Shown here piece by piece: positions 11,778 to 26,609 of a DNA stretch of 64,000 nt. Positions within the stretch are counted from its first letter, which is position 1; each line of letters opens with the position of its first letter. The stretch covers positions 3,444,501-3,508,500 of the forward strand of contig CANTUR010000383.1 of assembly GCA_947683625.1 (NCBI GenBank). Reading direction: 5' to 3'. The notes beneath the pieces were generated by a model. That model was not told where the DNA came from. It worked only from the letters and a program-made list of their open reading frames with translations, and searched no databases. The translations under genes and the position numbers were made by a program. Origin of the DNA: Mallotus nudiflorus (taxonomy: Eukaryota > Streptophyta > Magnoliopsida > Malpighiales > Euphorbiaceae).

Positions 11778-14700
11778 AGATCTTTTTTACCCTTTTTTTT
11801 TGTTGGTTTATTTTGCATGGAACTTGATGCCAGCTACTAAAAACAAAGTTTGCTTAGCTTGTGGTGGTGGTTCAGTTATAGTTCAAGGGGCTTGATGATG
11901 CCATAATATACATGAAATGGGTTTTTTTCTTTAGTCTTAATTTTTTTTTTTAATCCTTTCAGCTTCTCTTTTTCTTTTTTTGGGGTCTTTAGTTGAAATT
12001 AGGGGTTTTTAATTATGATAGGGCTAGTATCTTAAAAATAATATATATATATATATATATATAAGTTATTATTAGAGTAGTGTAATGGTTATGACCAATG
12101 TTTATATGTGTCTATATGTTGCAAAACAAAATAAAATTGAAGGACAAAATTAAAAGGATTGAGAGAATTGAAGCTGCTACAAAATCTCCTCTCTCTCTCT
12201 CTTTTTGCCTATTCTACTTCCCAATTTTCTTTTTATTTATGTTTTGAAAAATAATATGTTTTATGTTTCATTATTGTTATCTTCTCCATGTCAATATCTA
12301 CTGCCATACTTTCAGATGAGAGAGCCTATGAATGTGTTCCTCTTATTATATAACATCATCTATTTTGAGTAGGGTTATTGGAGAATTGGACCCACCAATC
12401 CCCTTAATCAGTGTGTTTGGTTAAATGGGTTCGTATGTCCCTACCACCATCAACACTAATACTAAATATTATTAACCAAACACTATGCAAATGCATTATT
12501 ATTATTATTATTATTATTGAGTAGAAACCATAAACACTACTGCTACTCCCCACATAAACACTAACATGCTTGCTACTGCTCACTACCCACTTCACTACTG
12601 CTCACTAGTAGACTAGATATAGAAGGCTAAACCTAAACGTGCGCTCTTCATTGCATTTATCAAGGAAACAAAACCGGAGAACATATTGACACGGACAACC
12701 TAACAACTTCAATTGCCCCTTATATTCTTTTATCATATTACTATTACCAAAACTCTAACGGCGTTGACACCTGACACGAATTCTGGTAAGCTGTTTATAT
12801 CGTCATATCAACCCCCTCCCCCTCCAAAAAAAAGCAGAAGAAGAGCACAGGGCAAAAGGGGCAGAGTGCTTCAAAAGAGCCGAACCTATAAACCCTCTTT
12901 TCATAACATAGTGTTGTGTTTTGTCACACCATCATCATCATCATCTATGATCTTTGAATTGTGGATCATAAGAGATGTGGGGTCTCTAAAACTCCATATA
13001 CGTATATATACATCTGTCTAATCAGAGACAGTGATAGATTAGATGTGGGTCCTTTTCTTCTTTTCCCTCTATCGCTATAAAGTACTCATCTGTTTTCTTG
13101 GGCTTACATGTATTGTATATAAACTTGATATGAAAATACTATATACTTACATCCCCCACTTACCCATGTTCATTATTTCATCAAAATAATGTATTAATTA
13201 CATTCATTCTTAATTTTTATTTCTGGATAAATTCTAACACTATAAAAAAATTTTAAAAAAAGTAAAAATTCGGCTCCTGAATATTTATATATTTTAGCTA
13301 TCGATATGGAACATTACACTCATTCTTAATAATAAAGTAAGGGTTGGTCCATTGTAATGAAGCCGAAAAGTTTGCTTCAATGGGCCTTTTAACTCAATTT
13401 TGGATTAGTTGAGGCATAATCTAATATTTTTATTTTTATCAAAGATATCGTTATTCAAAATTCACTCATTTTAATTAATCTGATTCAAGGTAATATTTAG
13501 GAGATTACTATTATTATTATTATCTTCACGTATCCTTTTATGTATTTGCTCACGCCAACTTGTACACTCGAACGGTTGCACGAATGCAGTGACCCCAGAG
13601 GGACAAGAGACCAACAAATTAATGTGATAGCTCGAGATCCAAAATTTACTGTGCCTGTTTGGTCACGAGTATAGCACTACTCCTGGGTTGGATTAGGAAG
13701 GTTCATCTACCATTGCCACTTGGCAGTCATGCCTTGGTCACACGTGGAATTAGTTTATAGGATAAGCTCAATGGAATATAGATATAGGAGGGCAAATATT
13801 GATCACATGGAGGGTGCATGGGGATGAGGGTTGATAGCTGTGGAAGCTTATGTTAAACCTCTGCAAATTTCACATTTGTCTTTGCTTCAAGCTCAACAAA
13901 CTCTTTAAAAAACTTCCCATTGTTTTTAACAACTTTGACCTTATTAAGAATTTTAGTCTGAAAAAAAAAATTCTTAATTTGAATCTTATATATAAAAAAA
14001 CAAATATTAAAAAAAAACTATTTTCTTATGAGTCAATCTTATTCGAATTCTATGTCCTCATGGAGCAATGCATTGCTGTTGTTGAAGTAATAATTGGTGT
14101 GATTGTTGCATTTGGAAGCAATGTTTTGTTTCTTAATTGCCAATTGTGTGCTAAGCCTTTCTCTTTCGTGCTTGGAGCTTATTGTGGGGAGAAAAGGGAA
14201 AAGAAAGGAAAAATTGGGGAGTTACTCTTCGTACTAATGATGAATAACATGACAGAAGCAAAAGCACTTTTCTGAACTTTAATTTGTCCTTTTGGGCCCT
14301 TAATTTTTTTTTTTAGACTTCATAAAAAATTAATATCATTGAGATACAAAAAAACAATTTATAGGTAGTATTTAAAAACTATTTTTATGAATTACTGTTC
14401 ATGATGAGTTTCACATTCCTAACGAGAAGAGAGAAGAGGGAAGAGGTATTTAACTCGTAATTTCAATCTTTCAATAATAAAGTGGTCTTGACAGTGGCCA
14501 CTGAGCTAAGCTTCAAGTGTGGCCCTTAAATTTTGACTAATGGGAGGATTGGAATTGAAATTCTTACAACTTTCACGTGGGCCATTTCTTCTCTTTCTTT
14601 GCACCATTGGTATTTGGTATTTGGCTCACTCTTCCACTTCTTTGCCATTTTTTTCCTCTCATCTCATGCTCTTCTGGATTAATGTCACACCTCAAATATG

Positions 14701-17700
14701 GGTCCTGCCTCCATTTTTACACGCTTTCTGCATTGCTTCTAATGTGCTCTTCTTGCATCACTTGGGAGTTTGCTTTGCCTTGCTCTTTTGAACTTTGTTT
14801 CAATTATTAACATTTTAGCGCATAATTTATAATTTACCGATGCTATTTTCTGTTATACAATTTATGTTTATTTTATTACTCATAAATTTAAAAATAATTA
14901 AAAGAACACATTAAAAATGTGATGTCATTATTGTCAATAATAGATTTTCAAATTCTAGCCGTGCAATCCTGAATAATTCACCATTTTATGGTGGTGAAAT
15001 TGTCAAATAATTTTCTTATATTACTTCCCATAATAAGATATAGTATTTATTTAGAAGACAAAAATTAGAGAAAAAAAGGTATCCAAGAAATTTTGAATAA
15101 TATTACTTGCTAAATGCCTATAAAATCCAAATTGTTCTCCATGATCGAGAACAACCGGAGACCCCACTGTTGTTAATTTTTTCGTCGCGTTATCGGAACC
15201 ATCCATATCAAATGGGGCCCATAAAAAGAAACAAAGATCACCGTTTTTAAATTTTTATTTCCTTCGTTTTTTTTTTCATTTCATCTTAATTGTAATCCAG
15301 TACTTTAAGAGTTATTCCGAATCGACTTATTATCGAGATGAATTTGATGTCGAACTATTCAAATAAACTATTAAATCAAGTTTTACTTCTAAATATATAA
15401 CTTGATAAAATTATAAATTTCATATATTTATTATTTTATTATAATATAATTATGAATATATTTTATAGAATTAAGTCAAGTTCAACTCCTAAATATATGA
15501 TTCAATAAGATCGTGAATTTAATCAAATTTGATTAAATTTGTATATATTTATTATTTTATCTTTTTATTGTAATATAATTATAAATAGATCTTATGAAAT
15601 AAAGTCAAGTTTGAGCTCAATTTTAAATTGAAGTCGAGTTTGAATATTTTAAAATATATGTTTTTAAAAATTTAATTTAATTAATCAAGTCAAACGAGAT
15701 CGAATTCTACCTTTAAATTTGAAAGTTAAGGTCTATCCTTTAAAAATTTAATGGTCATTAAAATTTTAATTAATTTAAAATTTAAAACAAATAAATTTAT
15801 AAGAAAATAATTTTTTCAATACTTATGTTATTGTATAAAAAACTTGAATCCGATACTTTATTTAAATAAAGAATTGCCAATGGCAAACTTCACTTGAATC
15901 ACCGAATTATTTTCAAATTTTTATTTAAATTACAAAATAAATGTTCTTAACGGAAGAAACAAACGGCGTGAAGTGTGATTATTAGAGATTGATTAATTAA
16001 TTGTTTAATTAAGGAAGCAATAGTTATGAATGAGGAAAAAGAGTAGGACAAACAAAAATACAAAAAAATCAAGACGAATCAGGGCCAGTCATTCCCGTAC
16101 AATTCCATCGAACGGCGGAAAGCGACTTTCTCTGTTCACACCCTATGTATTGTATTATGCTCCCTCGGGCCTCACGGGCTTGAATTCGTTTTTTTGTTTT
16201 TTTTTTCAACCAATTGCCAGAAATTTTCAATTTAAACTTATTTTAAAAAAATAAAATAAAATTTCTTTTTATAATAATATCTTTGTAGATATTTTTGGTA
16301 CTGTTAAATCGTATCCAAATGATAGTGTAAAATATATCTTTATAAATTCAATATATTTATATTATTATAATTTATTACATATCAATTAAAATTAAATATT
16401 TTTAAAAGTTGTGTATAGATTTCATATATAAAAATATATTTTGAAAAAAAGTAAAAAAATAAATGAAAAGTTTATAAAATTTTGTTTACATTCATGCATA
16501 TTGATGAGTAAATAAATAGCTATTCATTTAGCAAAAAGACAAATTAATTGATAATTTTTTAATTAAAATAAAAAAAAATCCCTATTAAATTTGATGTGCA
16601 CTATTTATGCACATGATCAAGTAAATTGCATAGAATTTAATCACCGTATATTAAGAGTGGCATAATCTCTATTTTACAACTTGGTACTTTTTGTCACTTG
16701 TCAACTCAAAGTTGCACCATATTATTTTTGTCTAATTAGGGATTATGATGGCAATCTTTCAAAAATTGCATTTGCTTCCTTAAAGGCAATACTATCATGG
16801 CATTTGGCTGTTATAAGATAAATGCAAATCTTGAGGCTTGATCCATGTCTCACTAAAACTTACGCACTTTTGCTCGAATGAGAAGTGGGTGTTCCACCAT
16901 CCCACCACTTCACTCAATACCTCTATTGAGTCTACATTTTCCACTCCCAATCAACGATAGTCCATACTCTATATCATTCAACCACCCCCCCTCTAGACTC
17001 AACAGTCATTAGTAATTTGTTCTAAATAATTTCTTTTTTTACTCTAAATTATATGTATATTCACTGAATACTAACCGGTCCAATTGTAATTATAAAAGTA
17101 ACAAAGATCTTCACTTTTAAATAAGATTTGATGAATTGTGTTAATTCAAATATTCGACAGAAACTATTATTAATCATACTTTGAATTATATATAACACCA
17201 TATAAAAAATATACATATATTTTACTCTAATATCGGTGCAAATTGGCTTAAATTAGCAAACTTTCGTTGTCTATCTACAGATAAATGATATAACAGGATT
17301 AGGTAATTATAATTGAGTGGAGCATGCAAGTAGAACTTGTTCACGAGCAATAGTAGAAATCACTAGCAATTGTGGTGTTGGGGTTGAATGAGACCTGAGT
17401 CGTATTATATGTACAATGCGTTTTCTCAAATAATACACAGTATGGTCAATTATTAACTTCAACAATCGCATGTGATGTCTTGCTTCGCATTATAGCCAGC
17501 TTTATAAAGCTGATTTGATGTAATTCCCATGCTCTATTCGTTGATCACGGGGATGTATTGGACTTACTCATTCTTTGTGCATACAAATGTCTCATCATAG
17601 AAAATTTATCAGACCAATTTAAGAGTTACTCAATTGGATTTAAGACCATCAGATTTTGATTAGAAAATGAGAGCTTCTCCAATTAACCGTTTTATGGTTA

Positions 17701-18443
17701 TCTTCGGATCGAACTGAATTAATCAAAGTTTAATGAATTTTACATGTCAATAATTAAAATAAAATAAAAAGTAGTTTATTACAATTTGGAGAAGCAATAG
17801 CTTTAGTTGTTGTTAGCATGATAGGTATGTTAGTATTAGTATAGGCTATAATTGAGATAGTTGAGCTGCATGCATCCACTTAAAATTGAGATAAGAAGAT
17901 GTGAGCTTTTGCAGACTGAGGAAATTTCCATATGAAATGCATCGACCAATATGTTTGCGTTATGTCACGATCAAGATGATCTAATATAGAACAAAAATTA
18001 GCAAAATATATGACTTTAATTAAGCCTTGAATCTAATATTATATTATACATGATTTGGCTGGGTGTTTGTACTTGTTTTTATTATATATAATCAAAACTG
18101 GAGCATGAAATTACACTTTGATTCATATGGGCTAGCATAAAATCAGGGGCATTTAACAGAAGCCAGATGTTGACTTAAACCAACAGCTTTTTAAAATTTT
18201 TTTTTTTTTTCTAGATACACTAATTGACACTCAAGTGCATGTCTTCTTCAATGTTACATAAATATGAGAAGTGGGTCTTGTCGTTGAGTTGCTTTTTAGT
18301 GTTTTGAACATAGAAGAAGTGGACTGGGCACTGCCATTCCCTTTTCCATTGCATTGCAGTGCTGAATTAATGAGAGCACCTTTTGTCAATCACCTTTTAC
18401 TATTATTTGCTACCATAACATGTTCAAATTATGCAAACTTATA
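11778..18443. other. HIPP 3' UTR and gene-free AT-rich DNA
   Basis: The HIPP 3' UTR probably ends near 12140, after AAATAAAATTG. Beyond that no exon is convincing. Short open frames at 12713-13021, 13850-14275 and 14540-14810 lack any domain or splice context. Simple repeats are present, such as AT dinucleotides near 12040-12062 and ATT trinucleotides near 12496-12520, along with the duplication at 15360-15640. Confidence 0.5.
15360..15640. repeat. Degenerate tandem duplication, about 120-bp unit
   Basis: Two adjacent diverged copies share the motifs TCAAGTT, CTAAATATATGA/ACTTGATAA, TATATTTATTATTTTAT and TATAATATAATTAT in the same order. A partial third copy follows with GTCAAGTTTGAG. It is non-coding and of unknown origin. 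Confidence 0.6.
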
Positions 18444-18892
18444 GGTTTAGTTACTCGTTGTTACTATAATTTTGAGTTTTATTTTATTTTAATATTAAAA
18501 TTTTAATTTTTTTTATTCCAAAACTTATACTTTTATTTCAAATTAAAGTATTTTTAATATATTCAATCAAATTTATCATACATTGAGTATCTCATTAAAC
18601 AGTCTAATCACCTTGTGAACTCTAAAAAATAAATTTTATTTTATGGGATCCATAAAAAAAAATTATTTTATGGGGCAAATAAGATTATTAAATTGTTTAA
18701 TGAGATACTTATAAGACAAATATACTAAAAATAAATTTATTTCGACTGTCACGTATATTAAATTTAATCATATATGTTCGAAATATTTTAATTTGAAATA
18801 AAAATATAATTTTTTAGATTAAAAAAATTTAAAATTTTAATATCAAAATAAAATATAACCTAAAAATAGTGCAACAAACCGAGACCCCAACC
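18444..18892. mobile_element. Foldback/MITE-like element with long terminal inverted repeats
   Basis: The left arm (about 18444-18560) and right arm (about 18780-18892) are imperfect inverted copies over about 100 bases. Both carry TTGTTACTATA/TTGTTGCACTAT, TTTATTTTAATATTAAAATTTTAA and TTTATTTCAAATTAAA in mirrored order. The centre holds a small palindrome around GGGATCC. No open frame spans it. The target-site duplication is not clear, with at most ATA on both sides, so the superfamily is left open. Confidence 0.65.
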
Positions 18893-21800
18893 ATAAATAT
18901 AAATAAAGATGATTCTATCTAATACTTTATTGAAACATTGTCAATTTTATGTAAAAATAATTTAGAAAAAAAAAAGTATGCTCAATAATTATTGTTAACC
19001 TAACTTCTTAGCTTTCCTCAATCTATTTTGGCTATTTGTCAAAAGAAACAACTTTAAATTTTTTTTAACAGCTTCCCATAAAAACTATAATTTCAGTGAT
19101 GAAATAATTAAGTCATCACTTCTCTACAATAATATTTTAATATTTTCATCGAAAAAAAAAAGGGACTCTTAAAATTGTCACTGATAAGCCAAATAAGTAT
19201 TCTACTTTAAAAAGGGCTCCAAATTTTGAAGGAAAAAAGTATTCAGACCCATATGAATAAGGAAACCTTATTTAATAAGGACAATAACCCTAATTCACAA
19301 GAAAAGACAATCCAATCTAAGCTTTTGTATAATTTTTTCGTATTTATGCATTTCATTTCATATCATTCATTATATATCATAATCATTATTCCACCATCTC
19401 ATATATCATCTCATCATCCATCAAACCCATAAATATTAATTTAACGCTCTTTTTATTATCATTCTATACTGCTTACTCTATTATTAATTTGCTAATAAAT
19501 ACTGATTTAAACATTAAAGTATTCAGAAAGAAACTCTATTCATTTATTCAACTTTTCTTATCGGTACTGTAATAAAGATTCAATTTGGAGTTATCAATAA
19601 TTATTAATATTTATATAAGTTTATTATAGACCATTATATATAAGTTTTTTTAGTGAAATCAATGCTTGAAATTTCCGAAAACTCATTCCCAGATATTAGA
19701 AATAGAAATCAATCACAGAAAAACTTTAATTGATTTGCCAAAACTCAATCATTCAAATCAAAATTTTGTGCAAAAGCAAATATATATAAATATTTTTTCT
19801 TAAAAAAAGAAATATGGGTACCTAACAAACTTTACTGTTGGTAACCATGAGGTATAAGACATACTGCAGCCTTACATTTCAAAAGACAGATTGGACTTGT
19901 GATACAGAATGATTACTTTGAGTTGTCTTAAAAGTTTGATAAAATTCCACCCAAATTAAAAAAGTAAAAAAAGCTGCAAATTGTAAGCTGTTCATTTGAT
20001 GACTTATATATATATGTAATTCTTTACAGGGATTGAAGTATTATTTGTTCACGTGCTATAGTATACAATGCAATTAATTAAAGGAAAACAATGATTATAT
20101 ATTAGTTTGGTATAAACTATTTTTGTTTAAAATTCATTATACTCAAATTAATTTAATTTAAATAAAATTATATGATAGTATATATTATACTTTGAATTTA
20201 AAATCTTGTTTAAGGGAGAACAGTATAATAAATGTCTGTAATAATTATAAATCACTTTAGTTTGATAAAGTAACCAACTCAAAAAACTCACTTGAACAAG
20301 AATAGAATCATGACTTTGATTTACTTTTCTTCTTCTCTAATTTACTGCTGATAAAGAATTAAGGGGAAAAAAAAAAAAAGAGGCACTTGTTGCTGTTCAA
20401 ATCACACTTTTTCAAAGATTTCTCATTTGACAAAAGCAACTAATTAGGATCTTGTTGTTTTCATCTTTTTGTTCTGTTTCATGCCTCCCCATGTTAAATT
20501 CCTCAATTCTTACTCCATTCTCCTGTCCTCTATGTATTAAAATAATAGATTTTGCTTACTGGGTTAATTAATTGCATGCATCCTAATTCCTGGATAAAGT
20601 TTAACCTAATTCCTGCTTTTCTTTATAGTTTGGAAATGACAACATTGGATAGGCTCATACCAAAAAGATTCATTTCTTTAACTGCAATCTGCATTTATTT
20701 ATTCAGAAACTTCTTTTTTGAATGTTATAGTTATAATATATGATTTTATTATTATTTTTCTTTTTTAATGTCTCTTACTCCCTTGTATTATTGGTTTGAA
20801 AGTGTTTCAATATAATTAGCAAAAGTTCTTAATAATTATTTCTTCAAATACATACAATTTGAATTCTTTAAAAAAATTTAAATTTTTTTCACTTAAACTA
20901 ATAATGTTATTCAAAATGATTTTGTATTTATTCATACATTTCTGGTCAATTATTTGAAATGAGAAAACCAACTGTTAATGTTTTAATTTCTCCTTCTGAA
21001 ACAATGAATGGCTACTTTGAGGTTCCAAAACTAGAAATATTATTTAAGGAGTTTGAAGGTTAAATCAATAAAAATTCAGTATTTAATTAACGTGATAAAA
21101 ATTAAAATCTAACAATATATAAATGAATAATGAATGACTTGATATTATTGATTTAGCTTTCTGAACATTATAAAATTTCTTCCGAAACTGACCTTGATTT
21201 CTTTTACTTGGTAATAAAGAATTTAAAGATATGCATGGCTTAAAATGGTACCTGAAGGAATAGAATTGGGCATTAATTACAAGAGAAGTGTGATTAACTG
21301 GAGTGTCAGTTGCCGCACAGGGTGGTGCGAGACGGATTAGGAGGCCAGGGAATATGACGGGAATAGCTTGAAAATGCAAATAAAAATTGGTGTGGGTCGG
21401 CTTGGTGGCAAACTAATCTATTAAAATGCTTGAAAATGAAATGAGACTAGTCCTTCCTACATGATTGAAACAACTACCTACATTTAAGTGGCTTTAGTGG
21501 CCATTGGCCAATGCACTTTTCTTTTGTTGGGTAGTTTATGAATTAAATTTTCTTTATAAATATATATCACCAATTCACCATCATTTTTATATACTATTTC
21601 TAAGCTCGATCTTGTGTATAATATAATCACCAAATGTTAATCCACACTCTCTTTAAATTGTATAATATATAATTTCAAAAAAAAAAAAAAAGAATTGTAT
21701 AATATATCTAGTTAGGAGACTACCCACTTGCACCTATGTTAGTGATATTACGTAACTAATGATATAATATCTTAATTTCGCCTACACTATATATTACACT

Positions 21801-24800
21801 CATATAAATGTAAAGTTTAAAAAATATCATATAAATATAATATATTTTGTTGATAAAAAGGTAACATATGTTTTATTTTATAAATTATATCATTGGATGT
21901 ATATAGATCTCATGTAAGTAAAAATTTCACTAATATCAAACGTATTTTATTTGCAATCTCAAAATTTTCCTTTTTAAGAATCTTTTATTTATTTATTTTT
22001 TATATGATGTCTTCAAAATCCAATCATTATGAAGATTCTGAAATTTAAGATGGATGTATTCAATAAAAGAAAAATTCTCCCATTATTTTTGTTTCATATA
22101 AAAAACTTTATTTAAAGTTGTTACCATTTGAATTTGAGTACAATTCTCACTATTTTAAATCATAAATATTTAGAAAGCTACTTTTCACCCAATTCTTGAA
22201 ACATAACTTAATGATATAGTCAACAAAAATTATTTATAATGATCGGTTGTTTTCATTTTTCAATTGCAAGAAAATCACCATTATATTGCTTCGACACAAC
22301 AAATTCCATGAAAATAACATATATATATATATATATAAGAATTATGAAGGTATACTAACAGTACTGAAAACAAGGAATCAATTAATTGCTTTGTCACTTT
22401 CAGCTCAAAATGATGCTTACACCATTCATACGTTTAATTAAGTAATTACATTATATTGTTATCTAATTATTAATCCATGTAAACAAAGCTTAGAGGTGAA
22501 GCTGATTGTTAATTTTATAAACAATGAGCTTTTAGAGTAAGATTAAGCATTGGCATTCATTGTTACAAGGAAAGTGTAACTCTAAGAGAAGTATGGTCCC
22601 TTTGGACCAAATTGACAAATACGTAATGATAGCAGACTAGCTATGACTAGTCAATTTTAAAAAAAAAAATTATTAGCAAACTTTGAATTTTAGGTCACTA
22701 AATATTATTTCAAGAGAACAGAAAAAGAAAACACAGGAAAGTAGGTTGAATTTGCACCCAAAGTCATTAGCTAACAGATAGCCCCTAGCATATTGAATTT
22801 GAGGGCTGGGTCAATTCTCATTTCTCAACTTACATGAAATTATGTTCTTTTGGGTGCCGCAGCCTAACTTTAGATAAAAGTATCTTTAAGTTGCGATTAT
22901 ATAACTTAATTACATTAATTATAATATTTAAATTTATCAATAACTGTTGATTATTTGGAATTAAACAACATTTTGTGTATGAAATTTATTATTACCATTC
23001 TCATGAATTATGTTAGTTATAATTTTTTTTTTAGCATGATTTTTATATAGACTTTTGAAGGGATATCGTGGGAGAGTGGAGAATTAAATTCAATGCTTAA
23101 CTGTGTAAGAAAATGATAAAGTAAGGCTATTAGTTAGAGTTTATGACCAAATATCATGAGATTTTAATATAAATGAATGTTTTGCTAATTAATCCGCACA
23201 CCATTGGCGCTGCAGCCTAACCTCAATTCATGAAATCTCATGTGCTTTGACTATCTGCGCAAGACATTCAATTTGAAACTCCAAAAATGCCATTGCAGTG
23301 GGATAACATTACCATACAGTTCAAAAAACAGATACAAATACAATACGAGTAGAGTATGTAAATGGGTGCATTGAAAATGGTGCTTTTAAGTTATGTGTGT
23401 GTGCAGAAGAAAGAGTTAAGCTGCGGGTTGCAGCCACAATCACTGACACATGCAGCCACCAGTTCCCACTTATATGTAGCCATCTGCCTAATAATATTCT
23501 CCTATACTCACTCTATCACACCAAACTATATAATATATATAAATTAAAGTTTCATGTTTAAACAAATTCCTTTACTTAAACACAAGAATTTATCACTTAC
23601 TGCAACAATAACCAATAATTATATACTATATAATAAAGAGAACAAGAATTAGCAGAAGTCAAAGTGAGGAATTCTACATTCAAAGCACTGCGTTCAAGAA
23701 ATAATTAACATTAAGAGCAGTATAATCACATGGGAGCCATGCTTGTTGGCCACTTGGGCTACTACGTTTGCTGCACCCTATTCCATGCCCGCCTCTCAGT
23801 CTCATGTGGACTACTACACCCCCTGCAAATATATATATATATTTGCAACTCCATCGACTCATATATTTAAGTGACTATGTGAATGCCTCACAAGTCTTTG
23901 GATTTCGGTCACCATGCATGTTCACAGTTTGTAGCTAAGCTGCTGCTGATCATGATGATGTTTATTGGTTTTATTTACTTGGATTATTATATATGATAGC
24001 GTTTCATATCCCTATGAATTAGGACAATATTACTGTTTTTTGCTTAATTTTCCAAGGAGTACTAAGCTACCTGTCCATATTGCATGTGGTGTGGTTACTG
24101 TCTCTTTCATGGGACAGAATTTCCTAGGGTATGAATTTTGATTTCCTTTTCTATATCACTACCAAATAATAACAACAACAATATTTAATTGTCCTCTTTC
24201 TGACAATATTGCTCTTTTTTTTTCTTTTTTCTTTATACATGTGTACTTAATTTATATTAAAATCATCAGTTTTTAAAATCAATTCGCGGTTCCCCTAAAA
24301 TTATAAGAGCAGTGAAAATGATATATTAGTATATAATTCTTGCACTGCATTATTAGTGTGCGTTTGTTTATGTGTAAGCAACAATGAATAGAGTGATTAT
24401 CTCATATTTTAATAATCATTTGATGGACTTAATTCTTCCACTAATTTGAACATATTGTTCTTTGGTTCAATGAACATGTCTCCTATGTTTCTTTTTGAAT
24501 GAAGCAACATGGCTAAACTAGAGCACTGGTGCAGTTTCGTAGCCATGTTTGATTAAGAGGTTGGACGTATTATTGAAGGAGGAGCGCCGCTGAGATTTTT
24601 AGAATTAATTATTCTTCTTTCAACAGCTAGAGGTAATGATTCGTTTTAAACAGTAGATAAACACCGTCTAAACTTCTAATATTTATAATTCACTAAATTC
24701 TAATTCAAATAGAATACAAATATTTACTATATACATTCAAATCGAGTACACTGTTGGTTGAGAGGTAATGATTATGATTTCAAGAAAAAAAATTATGAAA

Positions 24801-26609
24801 ATTTCTAATAATGATGATACTGATACTGCAAGTAATAGACAACATGAAAATCTTTAATCATGCAAATATCGTAATTATGCATGTCCTCCATTATTCCCAT
24901 TATACATATCTTCATCGCGGAAAAGAAAGGCCCTTTTCGCCAAATATTGATTCATTATTTTCAAGGATTCTTCTTCACTTTCACACTGTATTTTTTGAAA
25001 AGAAAAAAGAAAATAATACAAATGTTATTATTTATTCGACACTGCGGTCCAAAGTAATTATTTCTAGATTCCATGATTGCTTTCCTGTTTGCGGTCTCAT
25101 GTTAGTCCTTAATGCATCCATCTCATTTTAAATAATAAATTCATATTCATCATTGACTATCTTAAAAAACCACGCTACTATTGTCATTTTAAACAATATT
25201 TTTAATTTGAATCTTAGTATGAATAATTAAATTAAATTAATTATTACAAATTTTTTTATTACCCTTATATTTCTATACAAATTTAATGAAATTAGTACCC
25301 ACATGAAATATCAATTGTTAGTTGTTAGCGAGGGAGGGAGAAATTTTTTTTTTTTAATTACTTCAAATCTAATTTTTATTATGATTTAAACTTAAGACCT
25401 TAAGTTTCTAGGATCTCTGTTAAGTTATCCGGATTATAAACTTTTTCGGTTAAACTGAATTAGTTGAAGTTTAATGAATTTCAAAAACTAATGATCAACA
25501 TCAAAAAAATTTTTATATGTCAATTGAGTAAATTATGAAGATTTAACCTATAATTTCAGAATGTTGTACTACATTGTATGCTATTTGGAATCATTTGCAA
25601 AGCAATTTCAATCCTCATTAATGAATAAAAAAAAAGGGTAAAATTAAGATATCACTTGTAGTGAATCTGCACTGTATCGAAAGATCCGTAAAATTAATTT
25701 TTTGCCTTCTATTTAATTGAATAAAAATAGAAAATCATCAAATTTTCTGATATGTATCACTACCTAGAAAAATAATGGCCATGCGTCACGGGTGTTGGGG
25801 TTTCAGCAAGGAGGGTTCATGCCTCTCAGCCAATTAACAACACCCACCTCCTTGCAGCTATTTCATTTAATTGTGTAGGAGAAGGGCTACTTTGTTCTTA
25901 ATTTTGTACACTCTTGAGGGGTTTTGGCCCACTTCAATTTGTTGCTGAAATTAAAAATGTTTGATCTTTTTCTCAAAAAAAAAAAACCAAATTTATATAT
26001 ATAATTACTTAAAATTATTTATTTAAAGGACATAGATCGACACCTTCCTTAATTTCATGATCTATGCATTATAATTGCATTATGCAAAAGTGTTTATTAA
26101 TTACGAGTAATTAACACTAGAATATACAACTTTAATCATGGTCCCCAAAATCCATACTCTATGCATTCCACATTAATAACACATTGAATTTCTCACTGAA
26201 TACTACAAGTAGGAATACATCCTCATTTAAGCCAACAACCAAATCAGTTGAACTCTACTAGCTAGCTCACCTAAGGATGATGAGCACAGTTGGATAGGAA
26301 TTTAAGAATAGAATTTCTTTATTCTTTTCTTTTTTTGGAAACCGTATTAAATTTTAAAATAAAATTGTTGTATTTCTATGACACTTTCTACTTATTTTTT
26401 TTTTTTAATTCCAGTTTTATTGTTGGATTTGGATTTTAAATTTTATGATTTTGGAGCCGACTATATTACATCTTTTATGAATATTTCTATCCGAGTTTAC
26501 TTTTCAAGAATACCCTTAAACAAGTTGAACAAGCATAACAAGGGTTAAATTACTAAGGTTAAAATGTATTGATATAGTCTAACAGTTGGTAAAATATTTT
26601 GTTATAAGA
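18893..26609. other. Gene-free AT-rich DNA
   Basis: No exon is supported on either strand. It contains AT microsatellites near 22318-22338, a perfect 24-bp palindrome at 23824-23847, and scattered diverged fragments of unclassified repeats, for example around 25330-25520, which resembles 17690-17760. Confidence 0.5.

Noticed and set aside
13850..14810. Open frames of 77-141 codons between HIPP and MUTE
   Set aside because: Hydrophobic, Phe/Leu/Lys-rich translations of AT-rich DNA with no domain, splice context or family resemblance.
17690..17760. Similarity to 25428-25500 (AACTGAATTA..., AGTTTAATGAATTT)
   Set aside because: Clearly a shared dispersed repeat fragment, but no ends or duplication could be defined, so no element was called.
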